A stretch of DNA of 64,000 nt from Samsonia erythrinae (GCF_004342665.1 NZ_SMBY01000012.1:1-64000), one strand, 5' to 3'. Positions 33,551-43,299 are shown, counted from the stretch's first letter. Notes: generated by a model from the sequence alone, not told the origin. Numbers and translations: made by a program.

Positions 33551-34654
33551 TTACTTCACCGCAGGAATTTGCTGCGTAATGCAGTGAATATTTCCCCCGC
33601 CGAGCAGAATTTCCCGCGCAGGCACGCCGCTAATCAGGTAGCCAGGGAACATCTGTTGCAGCAGATCGCGCGCAGCGTCGTCCGTCTTTTCATCCAGCAA
33701 CGGGAAAACAATGTGCTGATTGCTAATCAGGAAATTAACATACGACCCCGCCAGACGGGAGCCGGCAAGACGCTCAACCGCATCACCGTTGTCCACGCCC
33801 TGCGCCTCCTCTTCGGTAGCATACAGCGGACCGGGAGCGGGCAATTTCCAGATTTTCAGCTCACGTCCCCGCGCATCTCGCGCCGCCGACAGCACCTCAT
33901 AGGCCGCCACGGAGCGCGTATACTGCGGATCGTTTTCATCATCCGTCCAGTGCAGCGCCACTTCACCGGGACGCACGAAACAGCACATGTTATCGATATG
34001 GCCGTCGGTCTCGTCGTTGTAAACTCCCTCTTCCAGCCAGATCACCGTCGAGATACCAAGGTAATCACGCATGAGCTGTTCGATCTCGTCCTTAGTCAGA
34101 TGCGGGTTGCGGTTTGGGTTTAACAGGCACTCCGCCGTGGTCAGCAACGTCCCTTCGCCATCGACATGGATCGAGCCGCCTTCCAGAATCAGCGGCGCGG
34201 CATAACGTGCATTCTGATGATACGCCAGCACCTGCTCGGCGACCTTCTCATCCAAACGCCAGTCCTCATACAGACCGCCCAGCTCGCCGCCCCAGGCGTT
34301 GAACCGCCAGTCAATGCCCCGACGTTCACCCGCCTGATTCAGCACCATGGTCGGCCCGGTGTCGCGCATCCAGGCGTCATCGCTTTCCATTTCCACCAGC
34401 GTGACGTTCACCGGCATTATTTTTTGCGCATCCGCCATATACCGCGCCGGTACACCCATAATAACCGGCGTCGTTTGAGTAATGGCTTCCGCCACGCGCG
34501 CGAACGTTTTCTGCGCCGGAACGCCCTGTTCACGCCAGTTGTCGGTACGATACGGCCAAATCATCCATACGGCTTCTTGCGGCGCCCATTCAGCGGGCAT
34601 CGCAAAACCATCCTGATTCGGCGTCGTGAGATGAGGGGTCGCTAACTGTGACAT
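33551..34654 (-). CDS. aguA: Agmatine deiminase AguA
   Basis: Hydrolyses agmatine to N-carbamoylputrescine and ammonia. The 367 residues show the PPAD/agmatine deiminase pattern: [22 protein letters not shown] near the N-terminus (split here, residues 19-40), [13 protein letters not shown] (about 96-108), [20 protein letters not shown]-type region, [13 protein letters not shown], and the nucleophilic Cys in [11 protein letters not shown] at the C-terminus. Its ribosome site GGAGATAA overlaps the aguB stop, so the two genes are tightly coupled. Absent from this place in E. coli. Confidence 0.94.
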   Translation of the reverse strand: MSQLATPHLTTPNQDGFAMPAEWAPQEAVWMIWPYRTDNWREQGVPAQKTFARVAEAITQTTPVIMGVPARYMADAQKIMPVNVTLVEMESDDAWMRDTGPTMVLNQAGERRGIDWRFNAWGGELGGLYEDWRLDEKVAEQVLAYHQNARYAAPLILEGGSIHVDGEGTLLTTAECLLNPNRNPHLTKDEIEQLMRDYLGISTVIWLEEGVYNDETDGHIDNMCCFVRPGEVALHWTDDENDPQYTRSVAAYEVLSAARDARGRELKIWKLPAPGPLYATEEEAQGVDNGDAVERLAGSRLAGSYVNFLISNQHIVFPLLDEKTDDAARDLLQQMFPGYLISGVPAREILLGGGNIHCITQQIPAVK

Positions 34655-34657
34655 GGC

Positions 34658-35542
34658 TTATCTCCGGGTCTTGCCGTCAGAACTGGCAATCGTGCCATAC
34701 ATTTCCGGGCGACGATCGCGGAACAGTCCCCACGACGCGCGCTGTTCATCAATCGCATCCAAATCAAATTCATGCACCAGTACGGTTTCATCCGTTTTGT
34801 TCGCCTGTTTCACCAGCGCCCCGGTTTGATCCGCGATGAAAGACGAGCCGTAGAACGTCATTTCCAGACCATCGATATATTTGCTGGCTTCCGTACCGAT
34901 GCGGTTGGAGGCAATCACCGGCACCAGATTCGCCGCGGCATGTCCTTGCTGTACGCGAGTCCAGTGCGGCTGGCTGTCAATTTCCGGATAGGCCGGTTCA
35001 GAGCCAATGGCGGTCGGGTAAAAAATCAGCTCTGCCCCTTGCAATGCCAGGCTGCGAGCGGTTTCCGGGAACCATTGATCCCAGCAAATACCTACGCCGA
35101 TTTTCGCGTAGCGCGTCTGCCAGACTTTAAATCCGGTGTCGCCCGGAATGAAGAACTGCTTTTCCTGATACGCCGGGCCGTTTGGAATGTGTGTTTTGCG
35201 GTAAACATCCAGCACAGAGCCATCGGCGTCAATCACCACCAGCGAGTTATAGTAAGCGTTGTTGGCACGTTCAAAGAAGCTCAGCGGCAGCACCACGTTC
35301 AGCTCCGCCGCCAGTGCGGAAAAGTGCTGAATCAGCGGGCTGGATCCCAGCGCCTGCGCCAGCGCATAGTGCTCAGGACTTTGATCGATACAGAAATACG
35401 GCGCGGCGAACAGTTCCTGAATCAGGATAATCTGCGCGCCTTGAGCATGCGCTTGCCGCACCAGTTTTTCAGCGTTTTCGATATTTTTGGGCAGATCCCA
35501 GGAACACGCCATTTGTGTTGCGGCAACGGTAACTTTTTTCAT
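34658..35542 (-). CDS. aguB: N-carbamoylputrescine amidase AguB
   Basis: Nitrilase-superfamily enzyme that completes the agmatine route to putrescine, releasing CO2 and ammonia. The 294 residues have the Glu-Lys-Cys triad: Glu in IILIQELFAAPYF (about residue 43), Lys in YRKTHIPNG (about 117) and Cys in GVGICWDQWFPE (about 154). First gene of aguBA. Together with arginine decarboxylase elsewhere it gives an ornithine-independent putrescine route, plausible for a plant-associated bacterium (inference). Confidence 0.94.
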   Translation of the reverse strand: MKKVTVAATQMACSWDLPKNIENAEKLVRQAHAQGAQIILIQELFAAPYFCIDQSPEHYALAQALGSSPLIQHFSALAAELNVVLPLSFFERANNAYYNSLVVIDADGSVLDVYRKTHIPNGPAYQEKQFFIPGDTGFKVWQTRYAKIGVGICWDQWFPETARSLALQGAELIFYPTAIGSEPAYPEIDSQPHWTRVQQGHAAANLVPVIASNRIGTEASKYIDGLEMTFYGSSFIADQTGALVKQANKTDETVLVHEFDLDAIDEQRASWGLFRDRRPEMYGTIASSDGKTRR

Positions 35543-35945
35543 GCGAAAACCTCAATAATAACGATAAATACCCGCCCTTTTTCCCGCAGGTATCGGCAAT
35601 AAGTGTTTCTTTCGATCACGATGACGCATCGGCGCTCACCAGCGCATCCCTAACGAGTGTAGGCCAACCCGCCGACTCATGCCCGACGGGAATGTCACGT
35701 TAAGGTATTGACCGAAAATGACAGGCGCATTATGCCAGTTAATGGGCTGCGAGAATCATAAAAAAACACCCCGCCAGCATACCGCTCGCAGGGTGGAAAA
35801 ACTGATTTTCTCGCCGAGAAGAGGAATATAGACGCATGACACAACGCCATCTCCAACGCCGGTAATTCGCGATATCAGCATCAACATGAGCGCGATCTGC
35901 CTCCGGCAGATCCGTTTCATTATTGGCTGCCTGAAAAAAGGCCGC
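35543..35945. other. Non-coding region between aguB and the MEKHLA gene
   Basis: Holds the aguBA promoter region (35550-35740) and a terminator at 35760-35796. The only long open frame here (minus strand, into the MEKHLA gene) is out of frame with it and has no recognisable sequence. Confidence 0.6.
35760..35796 (-). terminator. Terminator of the ThDP/MEKHLA operon
   Basis: On the minus strand CACCCTGC and GCGGGGTG arms close a loop and are followed by TTTTTTT. It lies 150 bases past the MEKHLA stop. Confidence 0.8.
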
Positions 35946-36443
35946 TCACCTTTGCTGATATCGCTCGGTGAACTCGACAGCGCCGTTGGGAGAAGGCCAA
36001 AATAACGCCGCAATCGCAAATACATGCCCAGTGGTGTCGCTGACCTTCCACAGCTTGCCATCATAAATAGTGAACGTCTCACCATGTTTATTGATGCGCT
36101 CACCAGAGTAGTTGCAGACGATATCATGGGTATTTAGCTGATTAAGAGCAGCCTGCCTTTCTTCTCGGTTAGCAGATGTGGCACTCATTTTGGACGGCAT
36201 GCCCAGGAACGCTTCCTCGGTATACTTGAACTGATTTAAAGCACATTGATTCGCATAAATAAATGTCGGTTCTTCGGCAATCTTATGCGCTAGTAAAGCA
36301 TATGGCGCGTCATGGTGTATCCATAGAAACCTGTCGTTGACGTCCTCGGGACAAGGTAAAGATTCACCGCTTATTTTTAAAAGAGACGCGTCTATTTCCT
36401 GAACTAAACGTCTTTCTATCGCAAATCTGTTTGAATCACTCAT
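35946..36443 (-). CDS. MEKHLA (PAS-like) domain protein
   Basis: Single-domain protein of 165 residues. The block from about residue 70 to 150 fits the MEKHLA family: PTFIYANQCALNQFKYTEEA, GMPSKMSA, REERQAALNQ, YSGERINKHGETFTIYDGKLW and FAIAALFW. These are PAS-like folds of unknown ligand. It starts at the ATGA overlap with the ThDP-enzyme stop, so it is translated by coupling. Base composition is lower in GC than the flanking core genes, consistent with transfer. A role in sensing or in handling the enzyme's product is inference. Confidence 0.8.
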   Translation of the reverse strand: MSDSNRFAIERRLVQEIDASLLKISGESLPCPEDVNDRFLWIHHDAPYALLAHKIAEEPTFIYANQCALNQFKYTEEAFLGMPSKMSATSANREERQAALNQLNTHDIVCNYSGERINKHGETFTIYDGKLWKVSDTTGHVFAIAALFWPSPNGAVEFTERYQQR

Positions 36444-37504
36444 AAGTTGTGTGCTCTCGGGTTTAATCCTAGCGTTTGCAGCGGATCTACAGGTATCTCC
36501 ACCAGAATGGATCTGCTCCTCCGACTTCCGATTTTATTTAAAATTTCATCCAGATTACTTAAATCATCATTGACCTTCTCTGCGTCCCATCCACACGCTC
36601 GCGCCACGCCACAATAGTCAATCTCTGTTAAGCGTGAATGATAACGATCTTCGCTAACCTCTGGCATGATGATAGGTAGCCCTTGGCCTACAATAGAAAA
36701 GTAAGCGTTATTCAGCAAAAAAATGACAATGCCAAAATCCCGGGCCTCCCCTAGCGCTCCAGAGAACAGGCGAAAACAGCCATCTCCGGTAAAGATGAAA
36801 ACCGAAGAGTCTGGTGAAGCTATTTTAGTGCCAACGGCCGCGCCGAAAGCCCCGCCCATCGCTGACCCTCGGTATAGCGAGTAAGAACGCAAATGACTAT
36901 TAGGCCTTTGAGTGACATATTGTCTGTCTTTATAGGCTAGGCAGACATCATCAAATACGACCGAATTCTCCGGCCACCATTCGTGAAGCCGTAAATAAAA
37001 TGCGGCCATATCGACATAACCTGCCCGTGGGGGTAAAACTTCCCGGTGATTGAGATTATCAGGTGACGGCGGACATGGCTGATTTAGAAAATGTTGCTTT
37101 TCGGCCTCACTTAGTAGGCCTCTAAGTAGGTCATCTAACGGGCCATATACATGGTAATATTTTCCTTTTGCATGATGTTTAAAACTATCACCGATAGTGC
37201 CATAAGCATTTTCAATATTGGTCAGAAAAAAGGTTTCTAACGCATTGAACGGTTTATGGTTTGTCGTATATTCATCGGGTGTTGCGCCAATCACGAGCAG
37301 AATATCATTGCTATCAATGGCATTGTAAAGAGACATTGCCTCATCATTGCCACCAAATGAAATATATCCATAACCATATTTATTATCTGCTGATATAGCG
37401 TTTGCACCATTTATGCTCCATACCACAGCACATTTTAGCGCATAACTTAATTTCGTCGTCAATTCAGCAGCATGGGGATAACGCGCCATTTCCTCACCGA
37501 CCAA
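36440..37504 (-). pseudogene. ThDP-dependent enzyme, central and PP domains (fragment)
   Basis: C-terminal two thirds of a thiamine-diphosphate decarboxylase or synthase of the pyruvate decarboxylase/acetolactate synthase superfamily. It holds the central domain (VLVGEEMARYPHAAE just at the start, ILLVIGATPDEYTTNHKPFN) and the PP domain with the ThDP/Mg motif GDG-22 residues-NN (TGDGCFRLFSG to LLNNAYFSI). The open frame actually extends upstream to an amber codon near 37565, with no good start; the ATG at 37504 has GGTGAGG only 2 bases away. It is out of frame with the PYR-domain fragment upstream. Either a broken single gene or an unusual two-subunit form. Confidence 0.75.
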
Positions 37505-37623
37505 AACGACAATTCGTCGGTCAGTGACACTTGTCCGGAATACATCATAAAATTCCGATACCGCTAACCTTGAACCGTTATTTACGCATTCCTCTTTCTT
37601 TTCCTAATAACTGAACTCTTGAG

Positions 37624-38172
37624 TTAACGCACTATGAACCAGAAAAAAACAACGGGTTTTGATTTTTTTAATTGATAATGTGCTTTTTCTAATTGGGAAG
37701 GAAGATGTTCGGGCGTGTCCAGAACGAATACTGAATCTGGCAGTTCGCTACGAAGTTGATGAACGATATTACTGCCAAATTCTGACGTATCCTGCAACGG
37801 CGCTTTACCATATGCGTCGATTGCAGAAAGGGGTAATATATACACAGAAGGAATATTATGGAGTTTTGCATCACTTAAACCGCATCCGAGTAACTTACTC
37901 GCAGCGCCGGTTGTTGCTATCGCTGCCGCTATTTTTCCTGTTGCTAAATAGTGACCGATAGGAAAAAACCCCGCGCTATATTCATCAATGGTCAGTAAGG
38001 TATTTTCTGAGGGGTTAGATTCCATGTTAATAAAGGGATTGATATATTTTAAAAAGTGTACGACGCCACCGCCTGTCACGCCGGCATACTTACATACTCC
38101 CCATCGACTTAGTGAGTCGATCAAATACTGATAGCCACTGACTTTTTCAGAACCCCGTATTTTATCATTCAA
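37624..38172 (-). pseudogene. ThDP-dependent enzyme, N-terminal PYR domain (fragment)
   Basis: The 182-residue frame covers only a PYR domain. The catalytic-Glu region reads LLTIDEYSAGFFPIGHYLATGK, with the Glu that activates ThDP, followed by AAAIATTGAASKLLGCGLSD and HNIPSVYILPL. It starts at TTG 38172, eight bases after AGGAG. After KPVVFF it runs through a run of seven T into the unrelated tail WFIVR and stops. In the next frame the family-like sequence continues (LVHSALTQEFSY, amber, EKKEEC) into the downstream fragment. So at least one frameshift and one nonsense codon separate the domains. Substrate unknown. Confidence 0.75.
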
Positions 38173-38772
38173 GTTACGTACTCCTCATGAAGCCGAAATT
38201 TAATAGTAAGAAAATGGTTCCACCGCTAACTATTTAATGGTTTATTTAAAATAAAAAAAATCACGCACCCACATTGATATCAATGAGTCACATACAGATG
38301 AAATTATAAATAAACGCTTTAATAGCATAATAATAGAATTAATAGATCTTATATCTAACGCTGTCTCACACATGCCACAGACGTGCTATCTTCCAAATAA
38401 CAGCCTAACTATTATCATTTAAAATCATTAGTTCTTTCGGAAATTTAAAGCTGAAAAATAAATATTTTAAAAGAATAGTAGAATCTAAAAAAAGGTACGC
38501 GTTCACACCAGTTTTTTTTAATTTAATATGAAAATCACGTTACCGAACAATGTGCTTGCCTGAAAATAGGCCGTCATCACAGCGCCCCGCTCACGCAGCT
38601 TATTGCTGATAAAAAAGATTAAGTTCGTATTGTGGCAAGGTTTGGCGACAAGACGGCTTTTTATCGGTTCACCGGTTAGGCACGTCGGCGCAAACGTAAT
38701 GAGATGGGAAAATAAGGGATAGCAAGAGAATGCCCCCGCCGTTTGGCGAGAGCAGTCATGTTGGCCAGAAGA
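38173..38772. other. AT-rich non-coding region before the ThDP operon
   Basis: About 600 bases. 38173-38520 is strongly AT-rich and should hold the operon's promoter, though I could not pick one hexamer pair confidently. On the minus strand from about 38745 to the stop at 38518 there is a stop-free stretch without a plausible start (parts read CHNTNLIFFISNKLRERG and MTAYFQASTLFGNVIF), which could be a decayed gene end or a repeat. The left boundary of pfkA lies beyond. Confidence 0.5.
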
Positions 38773-39735
38773 TCAGAACAGTTTTTTCGCCGTCTCCAGC
38801 CAATCGCCTTTGAACGGACGTTTCATATTCTCAATGGCGTCAATGATGTCGTGATGCACCATTTTCTCGTTTTGAATGCCGACGCAGCGACCACCGTAGC
38901 CCTGGAGCAGGAGTTCGATGGCGTAAGCCCCCATGCGGGAAGCAAGGATGCGGTCATAGGCCACCGGCGAGCCGCCGCGCTGAATATGACCGAGTACGGT
39001 TGCACGGGTTTCGCGCCCGGTTTCTTTCTCAATGTACTTCGCCAGCTCGTCGACATCGCACACCAACTCGGTGATTGCCACAATCGCGTGCTTTTTGCCT
39101 TTCGCGATGCCCGCTTTGATTTCACAGACCAGATCTTCCGGGCTGAACGGCACTTCCGGCAGGACGATAAATTCACAGCCGCCGGCAATCGCCGCCGCCA
39201 GCGTCAGGTCACCACAGTGGCGCCCCATCACTTCGACAATAGAAATACGCTGATGCGAGGAAGAGGTGTCACGCAGGCGGTCAATGGCTTCCAGCACGGT
39301 TTCCAGCGCCGTGAAGTAACCTATCGTATAGTCAGTGCCCGCGACGTCGTTATCAATAGTGCCAGGCAAACCGATACAGGGGAAGCCGACTTCCGTGAGT
39401 CGTTTAGCGCCCATGTAGGAACCGTCACCGCCGATAACAACCAGCGCATCCAGATCGTGTTTCTTCATGTTTTCCACGCAGACCTGACGCACCGCCTCAT
39501 CGCGAAACTGCGGGAAACGCGCCGAACCAAGGAACGTACCACCACGGTTAATCACATCCGACACGCTGTAGCGGTCCAACTGCGCCATGCGGTCTTCATA
39601 CAAGCCCTGATAACCATCATAAATGCCGAAGACTTCTAACCCTTCCGATAGCGCAGCGCGCACCACCCCCCGAATTGCCGCATTCATGCCTGGGGCATCG
39701 CCACCGCTCGTCAACACTCCAATTCTTCTAATCAT
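38773..39735 (-). CDS. pfkA: 6-phosphofructokinase I PfkA
   Basis: Committed glycolytic step, allosterically controlled by ADP/GDP and PEP. The 320 residues match E. coli PfkA: ATP site [16 protein letters not shown] (residues 8-23) and GGDGSYMGA (about 102-110), the catalytic Asp in [16 protein letters not shown] (about 127), and effector-site Arg residues in [12 protein letters not shown]. The start MIRRIGVL follows AGAGG; the frame is open 26 codons upstream. A Cra operator lies upstream. Confidence 0.97.
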   Translation of the reverse strand: MIRRIGVLTSGGDAPGMNAAIRGVVRAALSEGLEVFGIYDGYQGLYEDRMAQLDRYSVSDVINRGGTFLGSARFPQFRDEAVRQVCVENMKKHDLDALVVIGGDGSYMGAKRLTEVGFPCIGLPGTIDNDVAGTDYTIGYFTALETVLEAIDRLRDTSSSHQRISIVEVMGRHCGDLTLAAAIAGGCEFIVLPEVPFSPEDLVCEIKAGIAKGKKHAIVAITELVCDVDELAKYIEKETGRETRATVLGHIQRGGSPVAYDRILASRMGAYAIELLLQGYGGRCVGIQNEKMVHHDIIDAIENMKRPFKGDWLETAKKLF

Positions 39736-39835
39736 GACAACCTCTGGACTTGTAGATGTAATTTCGCAGGATTCTTCTATCGTCAATCCACTGCCGCCAT
39801 TAACAGGCGGCAACGTCTTATTCTGTTATTAGCAT

Positions 39836-39869
39836 ATTATAACAAACACCCAAGCTGAATTGATTCAGG
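39836..39869 (-). promoter_or_regulatory. pfkA promoter region with Cra (FruR) operator
   Basis: GCTGAATTGATTCAGG (39854-39869) is a near-perfect palindrome of the Cra type (GCTGAAWCGWTTCAGC). It overlaps the -35 region of a minus-strand promoter whose -10 is TATAAT (39836-39841). E. coli pfkA is repressed by Cra, and this position would block RNA polymerase. Confidence 0.75.
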
Positions 39870-39939
39870 TCAGGCTATATCGTGCATAAATCTTCATGGC
39901 TCCATATTCTTAACATAACATGTGGAAAAGCCAATCGGG

Positions 39940-40842
39940 CTAGGCCGTCAATCTGCCGCGCTGATTTTCCGGCACAGCAGAAACCGGATCCTGATGAATA
40001 ATAATATCAGCGCCGGGAAACTGCTTAAGCAATGCCTGCTCCAGATCGTCAGCTATTTTATGCGCCTGAACCAGCGGCAGCGCATCATCCATCTCCAGAT
40101 GAAGTTGAATAAAACGCGTCGGTCCGGATTGCCTTGTACGCAGCGCATGAGCGCCGCGGATGCCGGGCCACTGCGCGATCAGCGCGATAATCGCCTGATG
40201 TTCCGCCGCCGGCAGCGCGCGATCCAGCAGCGACTGTACGGCCTCATACCCCATTCGCAGCGCGCTGTACAAAATACACCCGCCAATCGCCAGCGCAAAC
40301 AGGGAGTCCGCACGGGTTATACCTTGCCAGCTGAGCATCAGCGCCACCAGAATCGCGCCATTCATTAACAAATCGGACTGATAATGCAGCATATCGGCGC
40401 GTACCGCCTGACTGTGTGTGCGCCTGACGACCCAGCGCTGGAATGACACCAATAGCAGCGTGGTCAGCAGCGCGATGACCGTCACGCCGACCCCGACTTC
40501 CGGCGCATGGAGCGGCTGCGGCTCCAACGTATGTTGCAGGCTGGTGAGGATGAGGAACAGCGCCGAGCCAGAAATAAACATGCTCTGCGCCAGCGCCGCC
40601 AGTGACTCCGCCTTACCGTGGCCGAACGTATGCTCAGTATCCGCCGGTTGTAATGAATAGCGTACCACCAGCAGGTTCACCAGCGAGGCGGCGATATCCA
40701 CCAGCGAATCGACCAGCGACGCCAGCAGGCTTACCGAACCGGTGTGCCACCAGGCAAACATTTTCATCATGAACAGGACCAGCGCCACGGTCGTCGCGCT
40801 GACCGCCGCCAGCGTCACCAGACGCGCATAGTGTGGATGCAT
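39940..40842 (-). CDS. fieF: Cation-efflux pump FieF (CDF family)
   Basis: Inner-membrane divalent metal/proton antiporter exporting Fe2+ and Zn2+. The 300 residues from ATG 40842 (AGAGGGC in front) show six membrane helices and a C-terminal cytoplasmic domain. The transport-site residues are in [14 protein letters not shown] (helix 2) and [10 protein letters not shown] (helix 5), and [15 protein letters not shown] is the zinc-binding loop. A GTG one codon upstream is an alternative. Adjacent to pfkA as in E. coli. Confidence 0.95.
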   Translation of the reverse strand: MHPHYARLVTLAAVSATTVALVLFMMKMFAWWHTGSVSLLASLVDSLVDIAASLVNLLVVRYSLQPADTEHTFGHGKAESLAALAQSMFISGSALFLILTSLQHTLEPQPLHAPEVGVGVTVIALLTTLLLVSFQRWVVRRTHSQAVRADMLHYQSDLLMNGAILVALMLSWQGITRADSLFALAIGGCILYSALRMGYEAVQSLLDRALPAAEHQAIIALIAQWPGIRGAHALRTRQSGPTRFIQLHLEMDDALPLVQAHKIADDLEQALLKQFPGADIIIHQDPVSAVPENQRGRLTA

Positions 40843-40881
40843 CACGCCCTCTAACAGTTAGCCTCGACCCGCTCCCCGGAT

Positions 40882-42069
40882 TCAGTTCGTCAGCGAATGC
40901 TTTAACACAGGGGAATAACGAACAAAGGTAAAAATACAGCATAGCGTCGCAATTATCGCCATCGCCGCGCCAATAAAACCGATGTCAGGCAGCCCCAAAT
41001 GAGTAATCACCTGATTACCGAGCAGCGCGCCGCCGCCGATCCCGACGTTATAAATCCCGGAGTAAAGCGCCATCGCCACGTCTGTCGCATCCGGCGCCAG
41101 CGTTAATACCTTGACCTGCATGCCCAGACTCAGGGCCATGATGGCGATGCCCCAAATGATACACAGCGACGAGATACTCCAACTGCTGAATGACAGGGGC
41201 AATAACAGCAGCAAACACACCGTCAAAAACGCGAACGACACAATCAGGAACCCCGCCGGATACCGGCTGCTATAGCGGCTAAACAACATGCTGCCAATAA
41301 TCCCCGCGCTGCCAAAAATCAGCAACAGGATCGTCGTGAAGTTTTCACTCAACAGCGCGACTTTCTGAATAAAGGGTTCAATGTAGCTATAAGCGGTGAA
41401 ATGCGCGGTGACGATCATGACCGTCAGGCCATATACGCACAGTAGCGCCGGACGTTTAAGCAAGACCGGCAGGCTCTTCAACGAACCGGAATTGCTGCTG
41501 GGCAGCACCGGTAATAGCTTCATGATGACCAGCATAATCGCCGCGGCGACCACGCCAATCATGCCAAATGTCACGCGCCAGCCCAGATATTGCCCCACTA
41601 CACGCCCCAGCGGCAAGCCCAACACCATCGCCAGCGCGGTGCCAGTTGCCAGCAGGCTCAGCGCCTGCGCTTTTTTATCCGCAGGCGCCAGCCGCACCAC
41701 CAATGATGCGGTGATAGACCAAAAGACCGCATGCGCGAGCGCCACGCCGATACGGGCAATCACCAGTATCCAATAATTCCAGGCCAGCCCCGACAGTACA
41801 TTGCTGATGGCAAACAGGACAAAAATTTTAATCAGCAAACCGCGTCGTTCCATATCACTGGAAAGCAGCATACAGGGTAGCGACATCAGCCCAACCACCC
41901 AGGCATAAATTGTAATAATCAACCCAACCTGCGCCGCGCTCATGGAAAAGCTGGCGGCAATATCGGACAGCAGCGCGACGGGTACAAATTCAGCAGTGTT
42001 AAAAATAAATGCCGCCAGAGAAAGACTGACGACACGCAACCAGGCGGTCGAACGTGGAGAACGGGTCAT
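40882..42069 (-). CDS. sotB: Sugar efflux transporter SotB (MFS)
   Basis: Twelve-helix major-facilitator exporter, 395 residues. It closely matches E. coli SotB/Yde[75 protein letters not shown] and [15 protein letters not shown]. The family exports arabinose and lactose-like sugars; SotA/SotB were studied in soft-rot Dickeya. The start [14 protein letters not shown] is chosen over an upstream start 18 codons earlier. Confidence 0.92.
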   Translation of the reverse strand: MTRSPRSTAWLRVVSLSLAAFIFNTAEFVPVALLSDIAASFSMSAAQVGLIITIYAWVVGLMSLPCMLLSSDMERRGLLIKIFVLFAISNVLSGLAWNYWILVIARIGVALAHAVFWSITASLVVRLAPADKKAQALSLLATGTALAMVLGLPLGRVVGQYLGWRVTFGMIGVVAAAIMLVIMKLLPVLPSSNSGSLKSLPVLLKRPALLCVYGLTVMIVTAHFTAYSYIEPFIQKVALLSENFTTILLLIFGSAGIIGSMLFSRYSSRYPAGFLIVSFAFLTVCLLLLLPLSFSSWSISSLCIIWGIAIMALSLGMQVKVLTLAPDATDVAMALYSGIYNVGIGGGALLGNQVITHLGLPDIGFIGAAMAIIATLCCIFTFVRYSPVLKHSLTN

Positions 42070-42492
42070 GATCTTGATATCAAAAGTTATAAAATAAAAG
42101 AATGCGCGCCTATGCCGTAACAAAGGTCAACGCGGTGGAGCAAGGGTACGGAAAAAATATGACATCACCATGTAATACAGGGTCCGCCATCAATTCGTTA
42201 TCACGCTTTCTATGAGAAAGTCGCCAGACCCGAATGCAGGTGAAGAAACACTCATAAGCAATATTATATTGCCTATATTCTACGCGTTCATCTCGCCTTA
42301 TGCTGACTTTTTCGTGCCGAATTCCAGATAAAAAAAACCGCCATCATGGATGGGGAAAAACAGGGGGAGCGGCGTGCAACACCTCACTTATTGATTTGAA
42401 ATAAAAGGATTTATTTCTCTTAACGTCCTCACATTGACCACATCGATGTAAAAAAGCCCGCAATGATGCGGACTTTCTTTTCACATGGAGCT
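42070..42492. other. Non-coding region between sotB and the TM2 gene
   Basis: AT-rich upstream region of sotB on the left and a terminator on the right (42450-42475). No gene or clear operator was recognised in 42124-42448. Confidence 0.5.
42450..42475 (-). terminator. Terminator of the TM2-domain gene
   Basis: On the minus strand GTCCGCA and TGCGGGC arms around TCAT are followed by TTTTTT, about 18 bases after the stop. Confidence 0.82.
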
Positions 42493-42789
42493 TTATCCGT
42501 ACTTCCTTGCAAACTCTTCATCTGAATTGCACAGATAAATGACGAACTCAATAAAAGCGACCAGTGTCGGGATAAACGTCCAACAAAAAATAAGATACAA
42601 AAATCCTTGTCCGATTTTACCTAAATAAAATTTATGAACACCAAAGCCACCCAGGAAACAAGCCAATAGAGCGGCGGCAATGCGGTTCTTCGTGCCGGTA
42701 ACTCCCTGAGCTGCTCCGCATTGCGGGCAAGCCCTCGCGGTGCTATGAATTTCCTTACCACACCCCCGACAAAAAACCATGTCAGACAT
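42493..42789 (-). CDS. TM2-domain membrane protein with zinc ribbon
   Basis: A 98-residue protein. The N-terminus is a zinc ribbon with two CxxC motifs (FCRGCGKEI and ACPQCGAAQG); the C-terminal TM2 domain has two hydrophobic helices with the family turn GGFGVHKFYLGKIGQGFLYL (about 47-66). AGGAG precedes the ATG at good spacing. Function of such proteins is not established. It stands alone between sotB and the Cpx genes. Confidence 0.85.
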   Translation of the reverse strand: MSDMVFCRGCGKEIHSTARACPQCGAAQGVTGTKNRIAAALLACFLGGFGVHKFYLGKIGQGFLYLIFCWTFIPTLVAFIEFVIYLCNSDEEFARKYG

Positions 42790-42899
42790 ACTAACTCCTA
42801 TTAGTTTTTAATTGCGGCCTGATTTTATAAACAAATACAGAAAAGTCCTATACACAATTCATTGCATTACCATAAAAAATATGCCGCCGGCATAGCCGG

Positions 42900-42922
42900 C
42901 GGTTTTTCATATGCGCCTGTAA
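42900..42922. terminator. GC-rich hairpin with T runs on both sides
   Basis: GCCGCCGG and CCGGCGG arms around CATAG are followed by TTTTT on the plus strand and by ATATTTTTT on the minus strand. It lies just downstream (minus-strand sense) of a decayed reading frame at 42930-43180. Confidence 0.65.
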
Positions 42923-42932
42923 GGCTCTGTTA

Positions 42933-43180
42933 CCAGCCGCAGCCGTCACAGGTTGTCGTTCCCGAATGGGACATTAAAAAACCGGCGCAGTTGTGCCAGC
43001 AAAGGCCGTTATAGCAATGGCGATTTAGCTATAGAAATAACACAGCTTTCAGCTTGCGTTCATCGTCTGATATGGCATTGAACATGTTTCGGTTGAGATA
43101 AAACTCACTCTTGCCGTTACCACTTTGAATTGCCTGCAATCGCTTAACATGCAATGTTTTGAACGATTTATCTGGAAAAG
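42933..43180 (-). pseudogene. Possible decayed gene with Cys-rich C-terminus
   Basis: A minus-strand frame reads GNGKSEFYLNRNMFNAIS then DDERKLKAVLFL, hits TAG at 43029-43031, and stays open in the same frame for 32 more codons containing RHCYNGLCWHNCAG and TTTCDGCGW before TAA. The two paired-Cys motifs look like a zinc site. The upstream part has no convincing start, because it runs into the CpxQ terminator. It may be a truncated, amber-mutated gene. I do not recognise the family. Confidence 0.35.
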
Positions 43181-43184
43181 CCCC

Positions 43185-43245
43185 AAAAAAAAGCCCTCCA
43201 TCATGGAGGGCGAAAAGACAGGGATGGTGTCTATGGCAAGGAAAA
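43185..43245 (-). ncRNA. cpxQ: sRNA CpxQ from the cpxP 3' end
   Basis: On the minus strand, 55 bases past the cpxP stop, the sequence begins TTTTCCTTGCCATAGACACC and ends with a terminator hairpin (GCCCTCCA and TGGAGGGC around TGA, then eight T). The 5' part is the same as the conserved seed region of Salmonella/E. coli CpxQ, which RNase E releases from cpxP mRNA and which with Hfq represses envelope-protein mRNAs. The terminator stem sequence differs from the enteric one, but the layout is conserved. Confidence 0.88.
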
Positions 43246-43299
43246 ACAAAAATGGGTATCTGATACATATCGACCTGGACGGCATCGATTTACTGCCCA

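Noticed and set aside
35756-36127. 123-codon minus-strand frame overlapping the MEKHLA gene
   Set aside because: It is out of frame with the recognisable MEKHLA domain, spans the terminator and has no ribosome site.
37509-37623. Programmed frameshift producing a full-length ThDP enzyme
   Set aside because: A T-run slip could fix the frame, but the amber codon near 37565 would still stop translation, so one event does not suffice.
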